64,000 nucleotides of DNA from Desulfobacteraceae bacterium (GTDB lineage: Bacteria > Desulfobacterota > Desulfobacteria > Desulfobacterales > Desulfosalsimonadaceae): positions 1 to 64,000 of the forward strand of contig QZKW01000083.1 in the NCBI GenBank assembly GCA_003599885.1. The letters are read 5' to 3'. This document shows, piece after piece, positions 53,633 to 63,315 of the stretch. The notes beneath the pieces are model-generated. The model saw only the letters and a list, made by a program, of their open reading frames with translations. It was not told the origin of the DNA and ran no database searches. The position numbers and the translations under genes were made by a program. The number at the start of each line of letters is the position of its first letter. The first letter of the stretch is position 1.

Positions 53633-56600
53633 TTACCGGGTTCTTATGGGGAACGGCGTCGCATTCACCCATGCGGATGAACCCGATGCGTTAAATGATT
53701 GAACACGGAAATAATAGTCCCGGTTACGTCCAAGGACGCCACTGTTAAAAGTGGTAGTGTTCGCCCCGACGGTTCTCGTGACCACAGCGCTCGTAAATGC
53801 CGCGTTTCTGGCCATTTGGATTCTAAAGTTGGTTTCATTGTTTGAGTTGTCCGTCCACCTGACCGTGCAGCGGGCATCGTTTCCGGTGGTCCTTGATGTT
53901 ACTGTGACATTGGACGGAGGCGCCGGAACAAGGGATGCGGTCACGGCAACCGTGGCCGTGTTGGACCAGGGCGATGACGCGGGGCCGTTGACGGCTTTCA
54001 CCCGGTAGGCATAGGTGTTGCCGGGTGTTACCGCCGTGTCCGTATAGGTCACGCTGCCCGTAGTGACTCGCGGTCCGGGTGCGGCGATCTGGGCAAAAGC
54101 GCCGCCGTTAACGGCGCGCTCCAGGACAAAGCCGGTTTCATTAATCGCGTTGTCCATCCAGCTCACCAAGACCTGGGGGCCGGCCTGAACCGTCGCTGTC
54201 AGCGCGGTGGGCGCTGGCGGCGCGATCGCAACCATTATCGATGCGGTATTAGAGAACTCCGAAACCATGGTCGTGTTAGGGAACCCGATGGAAGGAGCGG
54301 CATAAATCGCCGTATCGCCCACCGTGTTGGATGCGAATATCCGATAGAAATACTCCTGGTTCACATCCCCGACGGTATCGGCGTATGTTGTGGTGCCGGG
54401 GGCGAGCGTGGCCAGGTCCGTCCACGGGCCGGCAGCAAATTCAGCCCGCTGTAAAGTGAAATGCGTCTCGTTCAGGGAGCTGTCAGTCCATTCCAGATTC
54501 ACCTGCGTACCGGCCCCGACGCCGCTTTGCGCGGCAGTCAGGTTCGCGGGCGTCCTCGGCCTGACGCCGACCGACTGCGGACGCATCATGTCCATTTCTT
54601 CATGGCTCAGGATATGGCAATGCCATACATACTCCCAGCCGAAGTTGATGAGACGGTTGGTGATGTTCACTGGATTTCCCAATGGATCAAATACTTGCAT
54701 GCCCATGGTCAATGGCGCATCTTCCGGCATCGTCGGATCCATCAGGCGGACGCTGTTGGGAAGATCCCACGGGATTCTGGGAATGAGCGGCCGCAGGGCA
54801 ACGATGGTGTCTTCCAGAGGGCTGACCCGCACCGTGTCCTTCCACCCCAATTCGTTCAGATCGGGTTTCCGGATGATGCCGTCCCAGCCAACCCGGTTGA
54901 TGAGTTGCACATCATAGAGATGGAAATGAATTGGGTGGGTGTCCACCCCGTTATGGGTGATCTTCCAGATCTGCGAGCCGTCGTCCGTCATGCTGATGGG
55001 CGCCAGCTCGACACCCTCCGGTAACTCGATGCCTCGGAGCACCTCCGTCGGCGGCATCCCGTATCCATATAAAATCATGTTCTGATTGCCCGCCTGCGCA
55101 TTCGGCGTCTCGAGTCCCAGAAATCCGCTCATCCGCCCATAGTCGCGTTCAAAGGCCTCACCCATCTCGTCCTGGATCATCTTGGGCTGGAAGGGCATGG
55201 TCAGTGTCGCACCCAAAAGGGTTTTAAACGTCAGGGACGTGTCAAAAATCTGCGCGAGTCCGGCCATCGGTCCATTATTCTGGAAACTGGTGCCGTAAGC
55301 CGAATTGTAAGCGCCTTGCCCCACGACAATCGGGTGCTGGCCGGACTCGAATACGCCCGAACCGTCCGCTTTATGGGCAAAGGCTGCCTGTAGCGCGCCT
55401 AAGTTGAAGCTTGGGGCGGGCGCCGCCGCCGCCACCTTGATCTGCATGACAGTCCGGGTGTTCGGGCCATAACCAGGCAGGGTCGACGGCGCACCGCCGG
55501 TATCCCTGTAGTCCCCGTTGCCGGTGTAATAATCATAGCGCGGGTCGCGCGCCGGGAAAGCTGCCGGTGCGTCATTATAGAGAATCAACGTCTGACCGGC
55601 ATAGGCGGAGAAGTCCACGATCACATCCGCCCGTTCCGCCGGGGCGATCAGCAGGGAATGCTGGTCCACATTACCGGCGTTGAACACGGTCGGGTCATTC
55701 ACCCAGGTGGTGGGATGGGCCGGAATAACCACCGGGGCCGGCAGGAATCCGCCTTCATTACCGATCTGGATCCAGTTCGGCCCTTCCGTACCCGCAACCG
55801 GAGTCGGGAACACCGTTGGATCTTCCAGTGCTTCCGCAACCTCTGCGGGATTCAACTGGACTTCGGTATCCGCCAGCGGATCGGCCATATATAGACTCAA
55901 ATTGAAGAAGCGGTCGTTGGCGGCATTCAGAACGCGGAAGCGGTAAGCCTTGGGCTCCACAGTAACCGTCGGGTAAGGAGTTCCGTTGACCATCGGCGTA
56001 TCCATGAACGCTTCCATGCCCATGGAGTTGAACGGTACGCCGGGCATCAGGGGCGGTTCACACCAACCGGCATCGGGATCACAGGCCGGGTCAAAATAAG
56101 GATTGTCAATCGGTCCGTATGCGACGCTCGATGTGGGCGGCCAGAACCAGGGGCCATAGGCCCAGCGGCCGAACTGGTTGACGCCGGAACTGTCGCCCGG
56201 GTTCTGGGCCGGTGAATAGACATGGGGCAGCCACAGGTTGCCGACGCCACCCCAGCGGGTCATATCCCAGGTTTCATCGGAGACAGCAAGCTGCGTCTCG
56301 CTCGGCACGAACGTCTTGTCCTGCACCACCAGCGGGATGGTGCTGTCAGAGCCGGGGATGAGCCCCTGATTGAGCAGCGCCTGCTCAGTATCGTCAGTAA
56401 TAATGTAGGGTGCGGCTTCGCCCGCATAGACGTTCAGGCGGGTAATGCCATAGGCGTGATCGTGGTAGAACATCAGCCGGGCGCTCTGCTGGTTGGTGTA
56501 ATAGAAAGTCATTTCCCCATCGTTTGGATCACCCGGATCATTCATGTCCGGAACGGGCATCACGCTGACGCCCTGCGGATACGGTGTATTTTCATTCGCC

Positions 56601-58687
56601 GGGGTGATCCACTGATGCGGGGTGCCGTCACTGATCCAGGGCGATATCCCGCCATGCAGGTGAAGGGTGGCCCGGTTTTCGGTGTAGCTTTCGTAGGGTT
56701 TCGGAATCATTCCGCTCATGGGATTCTGAGGATCCATTTCCTCCATGCCGCCCATCAATGGTCCCATGCCCGAACCCATGACCGTGGTGTCCACCGGAAG
56801 GAAAAGATTGCCGTCCACACCGGACGGAAGCAGGTTGTAGAATTTGATGCGTACCGGCCGGTTCTTGGTGGCAACGATTGTCGGCCCCAGGTAGTGGGGC
56901 GGTGTTACCCCTGTATACCCGATGATCGGATCGGATGTGCCATCCAGAAGCGTGTTGGATAATGGGGCCGCGCCCGGGACTACCCCTGTCGAAAGCTGCA
57001 CATAACCGCGCAGCAGGGTCGGGGGAAGGTCTGAGTGCATTTTTTCGCTGTACTGAACCACTGCGATTTCATAATAATCGGAACCCGGATAGGTGGTTTT
57101 GTCCGGAACGGCCACCGGAATGTACTGTCCGAGATTGTTTGCGCTTGCGGCGCCGAGGCCGGGCAGGGTGTCGACGAATTTACGGATGCCGCCGGAGGTC
57201 ATGGCATGAGCGCTCAGGTCGGCCGCGGGTGCGAAATAGTTCGCCGTCATTGCGTCCGCCACCAGTTGTTGGCCAATGCCTACCGCCAGAACGGAGGAAT
57301 TCCGCAAGTGGAGTCCGGCCCAGGTTCTGGCGTTCACGATTTCCGTTCGGAGATCATCCGCAGTGGCATAGTGCCGGGTTGTGCCGGTGATGCTGCTGTC
57401 CAGATCAATGGCGATATTGGGCGTGCCGAAGACCTGGGTGTAGACTTCGGCCTGAGCCGAAATAAAAGAGCCATGTCCCGCCACGTATTCAGGGAAGTTC
57501 GGGGTCATCACCAGCGGCATCCAGGTGGGATCAGCCACTGTCGCAGCATTGCCGTCGGTGTCGGCTCTCTGGATCGCTGTTACCGGCCGCCAAAGGTTAT
57601 AGAAATATTTGGCGTCAAACGTGGCGATCAGGCTGTCGGTGGCGGCCATGTTGCCCATGACCATCAGGCGGGCTGTGTCAAGCAGACTCAGGCCCCGGTT
57701 TGCGGCCTGCTGCCGGTAAGCGGCGTTGGTCTGTATGACCATGTTTGTTGTCCAGAATTTGGCTATTTCCGTCTGCTCCGCCGTCCGGGTCATACTCATG
57801 GCGCCGCCGATGTCCTTGACCTCGTTCAGATCCACTGCATATTCAGCGCTGTCGAGGGCCGGGGGAGGCACGGGGCGGTAGTCGTCCGGGTTGGATCGCA
57901 AAAACGGTGTCAATACGGCCATCCAGGGATCCATGGGGGGCGCGGGGGGCATCATCGTTGATTCCCAAACCCCCGGACCGGGAGCCGGCAATATGTAACC
58001 CCCATTTCCGCTGAGAACGTCGCCGGACCGGAGCGCGATAATCTCGTCGGCAGCGTCTTGGCCCACGGCGATCCCGTTTGTCTTGGCAGTGTTGTCGGGA
58101 ATCGCCGCAAGAGAGGCGTTGTACTTCCCTGTGAGGGCGGCTGACGGAAAATAATGGTTGAGTACGCCGTATGCGGCCGTCGCTACCGCAGCATCCCGTG
58201 AAGCGCCAGGATCGGCTGTCAATGTCGAGTTATAGGGTGCATACCCGCCCTCAATGGCCACCAGGGCGTTATAGACAGCACCCTGCACGTAGGACAGGTG
58301 GACAAATGCCGCTGACATTGAGGTTCCGCCCATCGGCATCGGCATTCCCTGCATGGGTGGGGGCTGGAGGATATCCTGGGCGATGACGTTCCACTCAGCC
58401 ACGATGTTGCCCGGCAGCGGGCTGTTGGCATAGTTCGGGTGGCTGAAATAATGCGGCGCGGTGCCTGGCATGGGCATGGCTGCCGCACCCGGCTCCTCCA
58501 GCAAAAAGCCGGCATCATCCGCACGTTCGGCGGCGGCTTGCCTGTCGGCCTGAGTGATTTTTTCTTTATTTTCGTTTCCCGGTTTTTTTGGGTTTTCGCT
58601 TTTGGCGAGAACCTGACCGGCTCCCCATAAAAATACAATTCCTATCAGAACCAAACTTAATACTCTACAAAGTTTGCGTTTTTTCAT
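53633..58687 (-). CDS. Secreted vanadium-haloperoxidase-like/multicopper oxidase/triple FN3 fusion protein
   Basis: 1684 residues from ATG 58687 (in-frame 58771 is rejected; a signal peptide MKKRKLCRVLSLVLIGIVFL starts here). Region A (about 60-540) has the haloperoxidase pocket: KYFYNLWRP (KxxxxxxRP), PEYVAGHGSF (PSGH with Ser to Ala) and ARTWAGLH (SRxxxxxH). Region B (about 590-1370) is a CotA-like multicopper oxidase with all four copper motifs: HLHGG, YHDHAYG, HPIHFH and WHCHILSHEEMDMM. Region C holds three FN3 domains (from about 1380, 1492, 1590). The only change from the vanadate set is Ser to Ala. It acts outside the cytoplasm, perhaps in metal or phenol oxidation. Confidence 0.9.
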   Translation of the reverse strand: MKKRKLCRVLSLVLIGIVFLWGAGQVLAKSENPKKPGNENKEKITQADRQAAAERADDAGFLLEEPGAAAMPMPGTAPHYFSHPNYANSPLPGNIVAEWNVIAQDILQPPPMQGMPMPMGGTSMSAAFVHLSYVQGAVYNALVAIEGGYAPYNSTLTADPGASRDAAVATAAYGVLNHYFPSAALTGKYNASLAAIPDNTAKTNGIAVGQDAADEIIALRSGDVLSGNGGYILPAPGPGVWESTMMPPAPPMDPWMAVLTPFLRSNPDDYRPVPPPALDSAEYAVDLNEVKDIGGAMSMTRTAEQTEIAKFWTTNMVIQTNAAYRQQAANRGLSLLDTARLMVMGNMAATDSLIATFDAKYFYNLWRPVTAIQRADTDGNAATVADPTWMPLVMTPNFPEYVAGHGSFISAQAEVYTQVFGTPNIAIDLDSSITGTTRHYATADDLRTEIVNARTWAGLHLRNSSVLAVGIGQQLVADAMTANYFAPAADLSAHAMTSGGIRKFVDTLPGLGAASANNLGQYIPVAVPDKTTYPGSDYYEIAVVQYSEKMHSDLPPTLLRGYVQLSTGVVPGAAPLSNTLLDGTSDPIIGYTGVTPPHYLGPTIVATKNRPVRIKFYNLLPSGVDGNLFLPVDTTVMGSGMGPLMGGMEEMDPQNPMSGMIPKPYESYTENRATLHLHGGISPWISDGTPHQWITPANENTPYPQGVSVMPVPDMNDPGDPNDGEMTFYYTNQQSARLMFYHDHAYGITRLNVYAGEAAPYIITDDTEQALLNQGLIPGSDSTIPLVVQDKTFVPSETQLAVSDETWDMTRWGGVGNLWLPHVYSPAQNPGDSSGVNQFGRWAYGPWFWPPTSSVAYGPIDNPYFDPACDPDAGWCEPPLMPGVPFNSMGMEAFMDTPMVNGTPYPTVTVEPKAYRFRVLNAANDRFFNLSLYMADPLADTEVQLNPAEVAEALEDPTVFPTPVAGTEGPNWIQIGNEGGFLPAPVVIPAHPTTWVNDPTVFNAGNVDQHSLLIAPAERADVIVDFSAYAGQTLILYNDAPAAFPARDPRYDYYTGNGDYRDTGGAPSTLPGYGPNTRTVMQIKVAAAAPAPSFNLGALQAAFAHKADGSGVFESGQHPIVVGQGAYNSAYGTSFQNNGPMAGLAQIFDTSLTFKTLLGATLTMPFQPKMIQDEMGEAFERDYGRMSGFLGLETPNAQAGNQNMILYGYGMPPTEVLRGIELPEGVELAPISMTDDGSQIWKITHNGVDTHPIHFHLYDVQLINRVGWDGIIRKPDLNELGWKDTVRVSPLEDTIVALRPLIPRIPWDLPNSVRLMDPTMPEDAPLTMGMQVFDPLGNPVNITNRLINFGWEYVWHCHILSHEEMDMMRPQSVGVRPRTPANLTAAQSGVGAGTQVNLEWTDSSLNETHFTLQRAEFAAGPWTDLATLAPGTTTYADTVGDVNQEYFYRIFASNTVGDTAIYAAPSIGFPNTTMVSEFSNTASIMVAIAPPAPTALTATVQAGPQVLVSWMDNAINETGFVLERAVNGGAFAQIAAPGPRVTTGSVTYTDTAVTPGNTYAYRVKAVNGPASSPWSNTATVAVTASLVPAPPSNVTVTSRTTGNDARCTVRWTDNSNNETNFRIQMARNAAFTSAVVTRTVGANTTTFNSGVLGRNRDYYFRVQSFNASGSSAWVNATPFPIRTR

Positions 58688-58807
58688 GACATTTTTCCTT
58701 TTTAGTGGTGATGTGGGCTTAAACTTTATTTTTAAATGCCGTAAAATGAATCTGACCGTCAATCGTATCAACCACCTCCTTTCATACGATGAAGGTTTTT
58801 ACATCCG

Positions 58808-59164
58808 TCAGGTTGCAAACAGTTCATCCATCACGCCCAGATTCAGGGCGTTTTTGGAAAAATGATAATCCGCGCCGCTTTTTATTGCGGCATTCTCATA
58901 TTCCGCACCATTTTCAGACGACAGGGCCACAATGATTGCGGAAGGGCATTTTTTTCTTGCGCGTTCAATGAGTTCAAGGCTTTTTTCAGTGGAAAAAGAA
59001 ATGTCTGAAAATATGATGTCCGGAATCAATTCATTTATTTTTTCAATGGCTTCTCTTGCATTGGCGGCTTCCTGAAACACAATGGCCGAATACTTGGAGT
59101 TCATGAGGCTTTTGAGGGCATTACGGAAATTGTGATTATTTTCTATGATCAGAACCTTGCTCAT
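58808..59164 (-). CDS. Stand-alone response regulator receiver domain
   Basis: The 118-residue protein is one receiver fold: LIIENNHNFRNAL (acidic pair position E-N), IIFSDISFSTEK with the phosphoacceptor Asp, ALSSENG and HFSKNA with the conserved Lys. It has no output domain. It lies 121 bases upstream of the fusion-oxidase gene on the same strand, so it may be cotranscribed or relay phosphate in the neighbouring two-component system. Confidence 0.8.
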   Translation of the reverse strand: MSKVLIIENNHNFRNALKSLMNSKYSAIVFQEAANAREAIEKINELIPDIIFSDISFSTEKSLELIERARKKCPSAIIVALSSENGAEYENAAIKSGADYHFSKNALNLGVMDELFAT

Positions 59165-59413
59165 CCGGGCCGCCCTCTTTTTTTGATTGATCCATCCGGG
59201 GTCAATGGGTTTATGTTGCGATGCGTCATGTATTTGCTTCTTTTTGCAATATCTTTACAGGCGCAACGTGTTGTGGTAAATACGGTGAACCATGTATTTA
59301 TTGCCGAAGAAAATACTGAATTGTTGTCGGGATAAATCCTGAAAAACCGGTGCGACAGGTTAAAATCGAATTTAACGAACTGATATTAATTATTATAATT
59401 TTCAGGAGTCGCC

Positions 59414-60076
59414 ATGACAGAAAAACGCCACCGCCTGTTGCTGGCCGAAGATCATAAGATCCTGAGGGAAGGTCTGAAAGCGCTGTTATCCGTTGCCCCG
59501 GATATTGAAGTGATTGGTGAGGCGGAAGATGGACGCATGGCCATCAAATATGCGGAAATGTATTCGCCGGATCTGATTCTGATGGATCTTTCAATGCCCA
59601 AAACAGGAGGTCTGGAGGCTATCCGGGAGATTAAGCGGACCCAGCCCGGCATCAAAATCTTGGTTCTGACCGTGAATGACAGCGAGGAATATGTTCAGGC
59701 GGCTTTACAGGCGGGCGCTGACGGATATGTGCTTAAAGACGCCGACCGGCAGGAGCTTTTGAGCGCCATCAGGCATGTCCTGAATGGAAAACGGTATTTA
59801 AGCCCGGGGATTTCGGGAAGGATTATTGAAGGATATTTATCATCCGGAAACGGGGTATTGAAAACAAAAACGGCATGGGATGGTCTCACTCACCGGGAGC
59901 GGGAAATCCTTAAACTGATTGCCGAAGGTTATCAAAACAGGAACATCGCCGATTACCTGTGCGTCAGCCTCAAGACGGTTGAAAAACACCGTGCGAACCT
60001 GATGAAAAAGCTGAACATACACAACGCTGCCCGCCTTACCGCCTATGCCCTGGAAAAAGGCCTGATAACGCGATAG
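59414..60076 (+). CDS. NarL/FixJ-type response regulator
   Basis: The 220-residue protein has a receiver (LLLAEDHKILREGLKALL, phosphoacceptor in DLILMDLSMPKTGG, Lys in YVLKDAD). After it a LuxR-type HTH follows (LTHREREILKLIAEGYQNRN and SLKTVEKHRANLMKKLNI). ATG 59414 follows CAGGAG. The histidine kinase gene converges with it 22 bases away and has the HisKA_3 type that usually pairs with this class. Confidence 0.9.
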   Translation: MTEKRHRLLLAEDHKILREGLKALLSVAPDIEVIGEAEDGRMAIKYAEMYSPDLILMDLSMPKTGGLEAIREIKRTQPGIKILVLTVNDSEEYVQAALQAGADGYVLKDADRQELLSAIRHVLNGKRYLSPGISGRIIEGYLSSGNGVLKTKTAWDGLTHREREILKLIAEGYQNRNIADYLCVSLKTVEKHRANLMKKLNIHNAARLTAYALEKGLITR

Positions 60077-60096
60077 GCCGATTTTCGGTCGTTTTT
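60074..60096 (+). terminator. Weak terminator after the response regulator
   Basis: GGCCGA and TCGGTC form a short stem with a TTT loop, then GTTTTT. It overlaps the narrow convergence with the kinase gene. Confidence 0.35.
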
Positions 60097-60098
60097 GC

Positions 60099-62951
60099 TT
60101 AAATCTTCCAGGTCACCCGGATCACGGCGCCCCTGGCGGGGGCGGCGTTAATGGAAAACGTACCCCCGGAAAGCCTGGCCCTTTGCTCCATGCTGGTTAG
60201 ACCGATGCCCTTTTCCCTGGGGAGGGCTTCGGGCGTCTCATCAACATTAAATCCAATTCCGTTGTCATAAACCTGTAGATCTATGTTGTCAGGCCCCTGA
60301 TCCAGAAGAACGGAAACGGCGCTCGCCCTGCTGTGCTTGGAAACGTTATTCAACGCTTCCTGTAAAATTCGAAAGATGACAACCTTTAAACTTTCAAAAA
60401 TCTCCCCATCAACCAAATTTAGTTTTTTCTGGACCACGATATGCTCATGGGTTTTTTCGAATTCCTGGCACAGCCAGGAAATCGCCGCTTTAAGACCCAG
60501 GTCGTCCAGGATAGCCGGGCGCATATTTTTAATGATATTGCGTACTTCTTCAACCGATGCCTTTGCCAGTGAAAGAATGGAACGGATGGATTCCATTGAT
60601 GCTTCGGGCCTGTTGTTTTCCATCTGGGCAATCGCCGCGTCTGACCAGACCTTGATGGCGCTCAGGGTTTGGGCAAGCCCGTCATGAAGCTCCTCGCCGA
60701 TTCGCCGTCTTTCTTCTTCATAGGATTGAATCAGCTTGGCGGAAAGATCTTTCAATTCCGTCTCTGATTTTAGAAGATTGTCCTCCAATATTTTACGTTC
60801 CTCTATCTCATTGACCAGAAGGAGATTAAATTCCGAAAGGGCTTTTGTTCTCTCCTTCACCCGTATTTCGAGTTCATCATTGGACTTACGAAGGGCGTCG
60901 GTAATAAGCCACCGGTTAATCGCCAGGGCATAATACTGCGCCAGGCGGCTGACAGCCGCCACATCCCTTTCCTCAAAAGGATCCTGTTTATTGCCCAAGG
61001 CAATCTGGCCGACCAGTTTTTCATTGAACAATACCGGAATGGACAGGAAATTTTTAATGGGGCGGTGGCCCTCGGGAAGTCCCTGCTGAGATGGATGCTC
61101 TGCCGGTGAGTTGGTGAAAAAAGGTTTCAGGGTATTGAGTGCATATCCCCAAAGACCCGGGTAAGAACCATCCGCCCCCACTGGGAAGACGATGGTCTTG
61201 TTTTCTTTGCATTCCGCCATCATTTCCGAAAAGGAGTGGCTCGTATTGATCCCGGTTTCAGGGTCTATGATGGAAACAAATCCATGTTCGCTATGGGTAA
61301 TCAGCTTGCCTTTTTCAAGGATTTTACTGCCGATCTCCTGCATGGAAATTTCAGGTGAAATCAAAGGAATATATAATTCCGACAAAGCGGAGTTAACGCC
61401 CAGTTCCCATATAAGGTCTCGTTGAACCTTTCTTGAGGCGGTGATGTCATCACCGGAACTGAGCGTGCCGGTGATGACGCCGTTTTCATCTCTTAAAATG
61501 CTGTTGTGCCATAAAATCAATTTTTCATCATTTTTACTGCTTAAAATTAAATTTTCATAAAATTCAGTATATTGAATCTCTCCGGACATGATATCCCGAA
61601 AAACCGATTTGGCTGCTTTCCGGTCTTTTTCCGGCACAAAGGTGTCAAACCATTTTTTCCCGACAATGTCTTTTTCATCGGTTTCCAGAAGTTCGCATCC
61701 CTTTTTGTTGATCAAGGCAACCGTTGTGTCCGGATTTAAAACAATAACAATGCTGCCGACAATATCCAGATAAAGCCGGGCCTTGTCTCTCTCCTGACGG
61801 CATTGGAGCTCGATTTGTCTGATTCCGGTAATATCCCTGAAAATGGTCAATTTCGAAACCGAGCCATCGACGTGGTGTACCGGCGAATGGGTAACATGAT
61901 AATAACGACCGTCCTTCTGCCGGAACGTCTCCTTGATTTCAAGCCCTCCCTGGGTGATTTTATGGAAATCGCAGAATTCACATTTCCGGTCATAGCCGTT
62001 TAATGCCTTATAGCAATGCTCCCCTATTGCTTCGCGCCCAATCCAGGATATCATCGCCGGATTCATGTAAGATACCGTAAAGTCGCTCGAAGCGATATAG
62101 ACCGGGTCCTGCATGGCCTCCATCATTGAGCGGTATCTGGCTTCACTCTCACTTAAGGCCTTCTCATTATTTTTGAGATTCCGGAAGAGGACGTCGTAAG
62201 GTCTTTGCAGGCCGGTTTCGATAATGGCCTTATAAATAAGGTAGAAGGAAATGATTTTAAAATAGTGCCCCATAAAATTGGAAAGGCTGTAAGGGTGGGC
62301 ATACAGTGTTAAGCTGACCTCACTGACGATGGTTAAGCAGAGGGAAGCCATGATATACCTTAAAACGGTTTCATCAAATGCCTGCCTGTTTTTAAAAAAC
62401 ATCCCGATGGATAACGCAAGCATCAGGCAGTTGACGTATTCCGCAATCTTCTTGAACGGGGTCAGCCCGGATCCCTCAACAAAGCAGACGGGAAAGACCT
62501 TCCAGTAGAAAATAGAGGCGATCAAAAACAGCGTCAGACCGATGTACCCCAAAAGAATGGTCTTTGCCGGAACCTTTCGATGAATAAAAAACGGTGCGAG
62601 AAGAAATGAAATGCTTTGCAGGAGCCTTGCTGAAACCCACAATTGGGTGGGCAGGTTGGCATCGCCGGTTTTAAAAACCCCCATTCCTTTATAGGCCAGG
62701 AGGTGAAGCAGGTCGATGGCGCCGATAAACAGATACGCAATGCCGATAATCAAAAAAGCATTATTGTCCAGGTTTTTCCGGGTATTCCAGGCAATGATGA
62801 AAATCGCAATGGAAACCACAATGCCGAACATTTCGGCCAGGGTGTGGTAAAGGAGGTAATTGTTCAGGCCGATCAGATAAACCATCAGGAAAATCAGGGT
62901 GCAGAAGATAATTTGCAGAAACAGGCTTTTGCTTGCAACCCTTTCGTTCAT
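60099..62951 (-). CDS. MASE3-PAS-PAS-GAF HisKA_3-type histidine kinase
   Basis: About 950 residues from ATG 62951 (AAGGAGT upstream; frame runs to 63017). Seven to eight membrane helices (residues 1-270) match MASE3 (WNTRKNLDNNAFLIIGIAYL, LLHLLAYKGMGVF). Two PAS domains follow: one near 290-400 with CYKALNGYDRKCEFCDFH, one near 410-520. A GAF domain is near 545-710. The kinase core has EEERRRIGEELHDGLAQTLS (His in HDG) near 755 and the ATPase motifs DNGIGFN and GIGLTSMEQRA near 890-920. It probably senses a membrane or redox signal and phosphorylates the NarL regulator. Confidence 0.9.
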   Translation of the reverse strand: MNERVASKSLFLQIIFCTLIFLMVYLIGLNNYLLYHTLAEMFGIVVSIAIFIIAWNTRKNLDNNAFLIIGIAYLFIGAIDLLHLLAYKGMGVFKTGDANLPTQLWVSARLLQSISFLLAPFFIHRKVPAKTILLGYIGLTLFLIASIFYWKVFPVCFVEGSGLTPFKKIAEYVNCLMLALSIGMFFKNRQAFDETVLRYIMASLCLTIVSEVSLTLYAHPYSLSNFMGHYFKIISFYLIYKAIIETGLQRPYDVLFRNLKNNEKALSESEARYRSMMEAMQDPVYIASSDFTVSYMNPAMISWIGREAIGEHCYKALNGYDRKCEFCDFHKITQGGLEIKETFRQKDGRYYHVTHSPVHHVDGSVSKLTIFRDITGIRQIELQCRQERDKARLYLDIVGSIVIVLNPDTTVALINKKGCELLETDEKDIVGKKWFDTFVPEKDRKAAKSVFRDIMSGEIQYTEFYENLILSSKNDEKLILWHNSILRDENGVITGTLSSGDDITASRKVQRDLIWELGVNSALSELYIPLISPEISMQEIGSKILEKGKLITHSEHGFVSIIDPETGINTSHSFSEMMAECKENKTIVFPVGADGSYPGLWGYALNTLKPFFTNSPAEHPSQQGLPEGHRPIKNFLSIPVLFNEKLVGQIALGNKQDPFEERDVAAVSRLAQYYALAINRWLITDALRKSNDELEIRVKERTKALSEFNLLLVNEIEERKILEDNLLKSETELKDLSAKLIQSYEEERRRIGEELHDGLAQTLSAIKVWSDAAIAQMENNRPEASMESIRSILSLAKASVEEVRNIIKNMRPAILDDLGLKAAISWLCQEFEKTHEHIVVQKKLNLVDGEIFESLKVVIFRILQEALNNVSKHSRASAVSVLLDQGPDNIDLQVYDNGIGFNVDETPEALPREKGIGLTSMEQRARLSGGTFSINAAPARGAVIRVTWKI

Positions 62952-63240
62952 TTTAGCAGACTCCTTTTGGAATGGTGCGGAAAGATGAGCGACCGCTTTT
63001 TGGCACTGAAGACCCAAACATGCTTGCCAAAGTGCTCTCCGCCAAAAAACACTTCTTATTGCACAATGAAAATATTCGGCTTTCCAGAAAAAAATTAGCC
63101 CACCGCAAAAATAGCGTTTTCCCCATCATCGTTATTTTCTGCCGCTCATCAAAACCAAAAAAAATTTATTCCACTTCTGGGATAGCCGCCGGCCATAGCA
63201 TCCTGCATTCCCGGAAAAATGTAACGATGAATCCTTAAAA

Positions 63241-63258
63241 ATACTGTAAATACAGTAT
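63241..63258. promoter_or_regulatory. 18-bp palindrome in the kinase upstream region
   Basis: ATACTGT and ACAGTAT are perfect arms with AAAT between. The dyad is about 290 bases before the kinase ATG and 58 bases past the cvfB-like stop. It resembles a LexA half-site set but the spacer is too short. Likely a regulator site. Confidence 0.4.
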
Positions 63259-63315
63259 GTAAATAGGAATAAAACCGACACAGTAGATTCGGATTTTTAC
63301 AGATTAAAACCCTGC

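Noticed and set aside
56222-56962. 246-codon plus-strand open frame opposite the oxidase gene
   Set aside because: Antisense shadow with no family match and no ribosome site.
57035-57961. 308-codon plus-strand open frame opposite the oxidase gene
   Set aside because: It is an antisense shadow of a gene with full domain evidence; codon pattern follows the minus-strand frame.
63241-63258. LexA/SOS box
   Set aside because: Spacer between the CTGT and ACAG halves is 4 rather than 8 bases.
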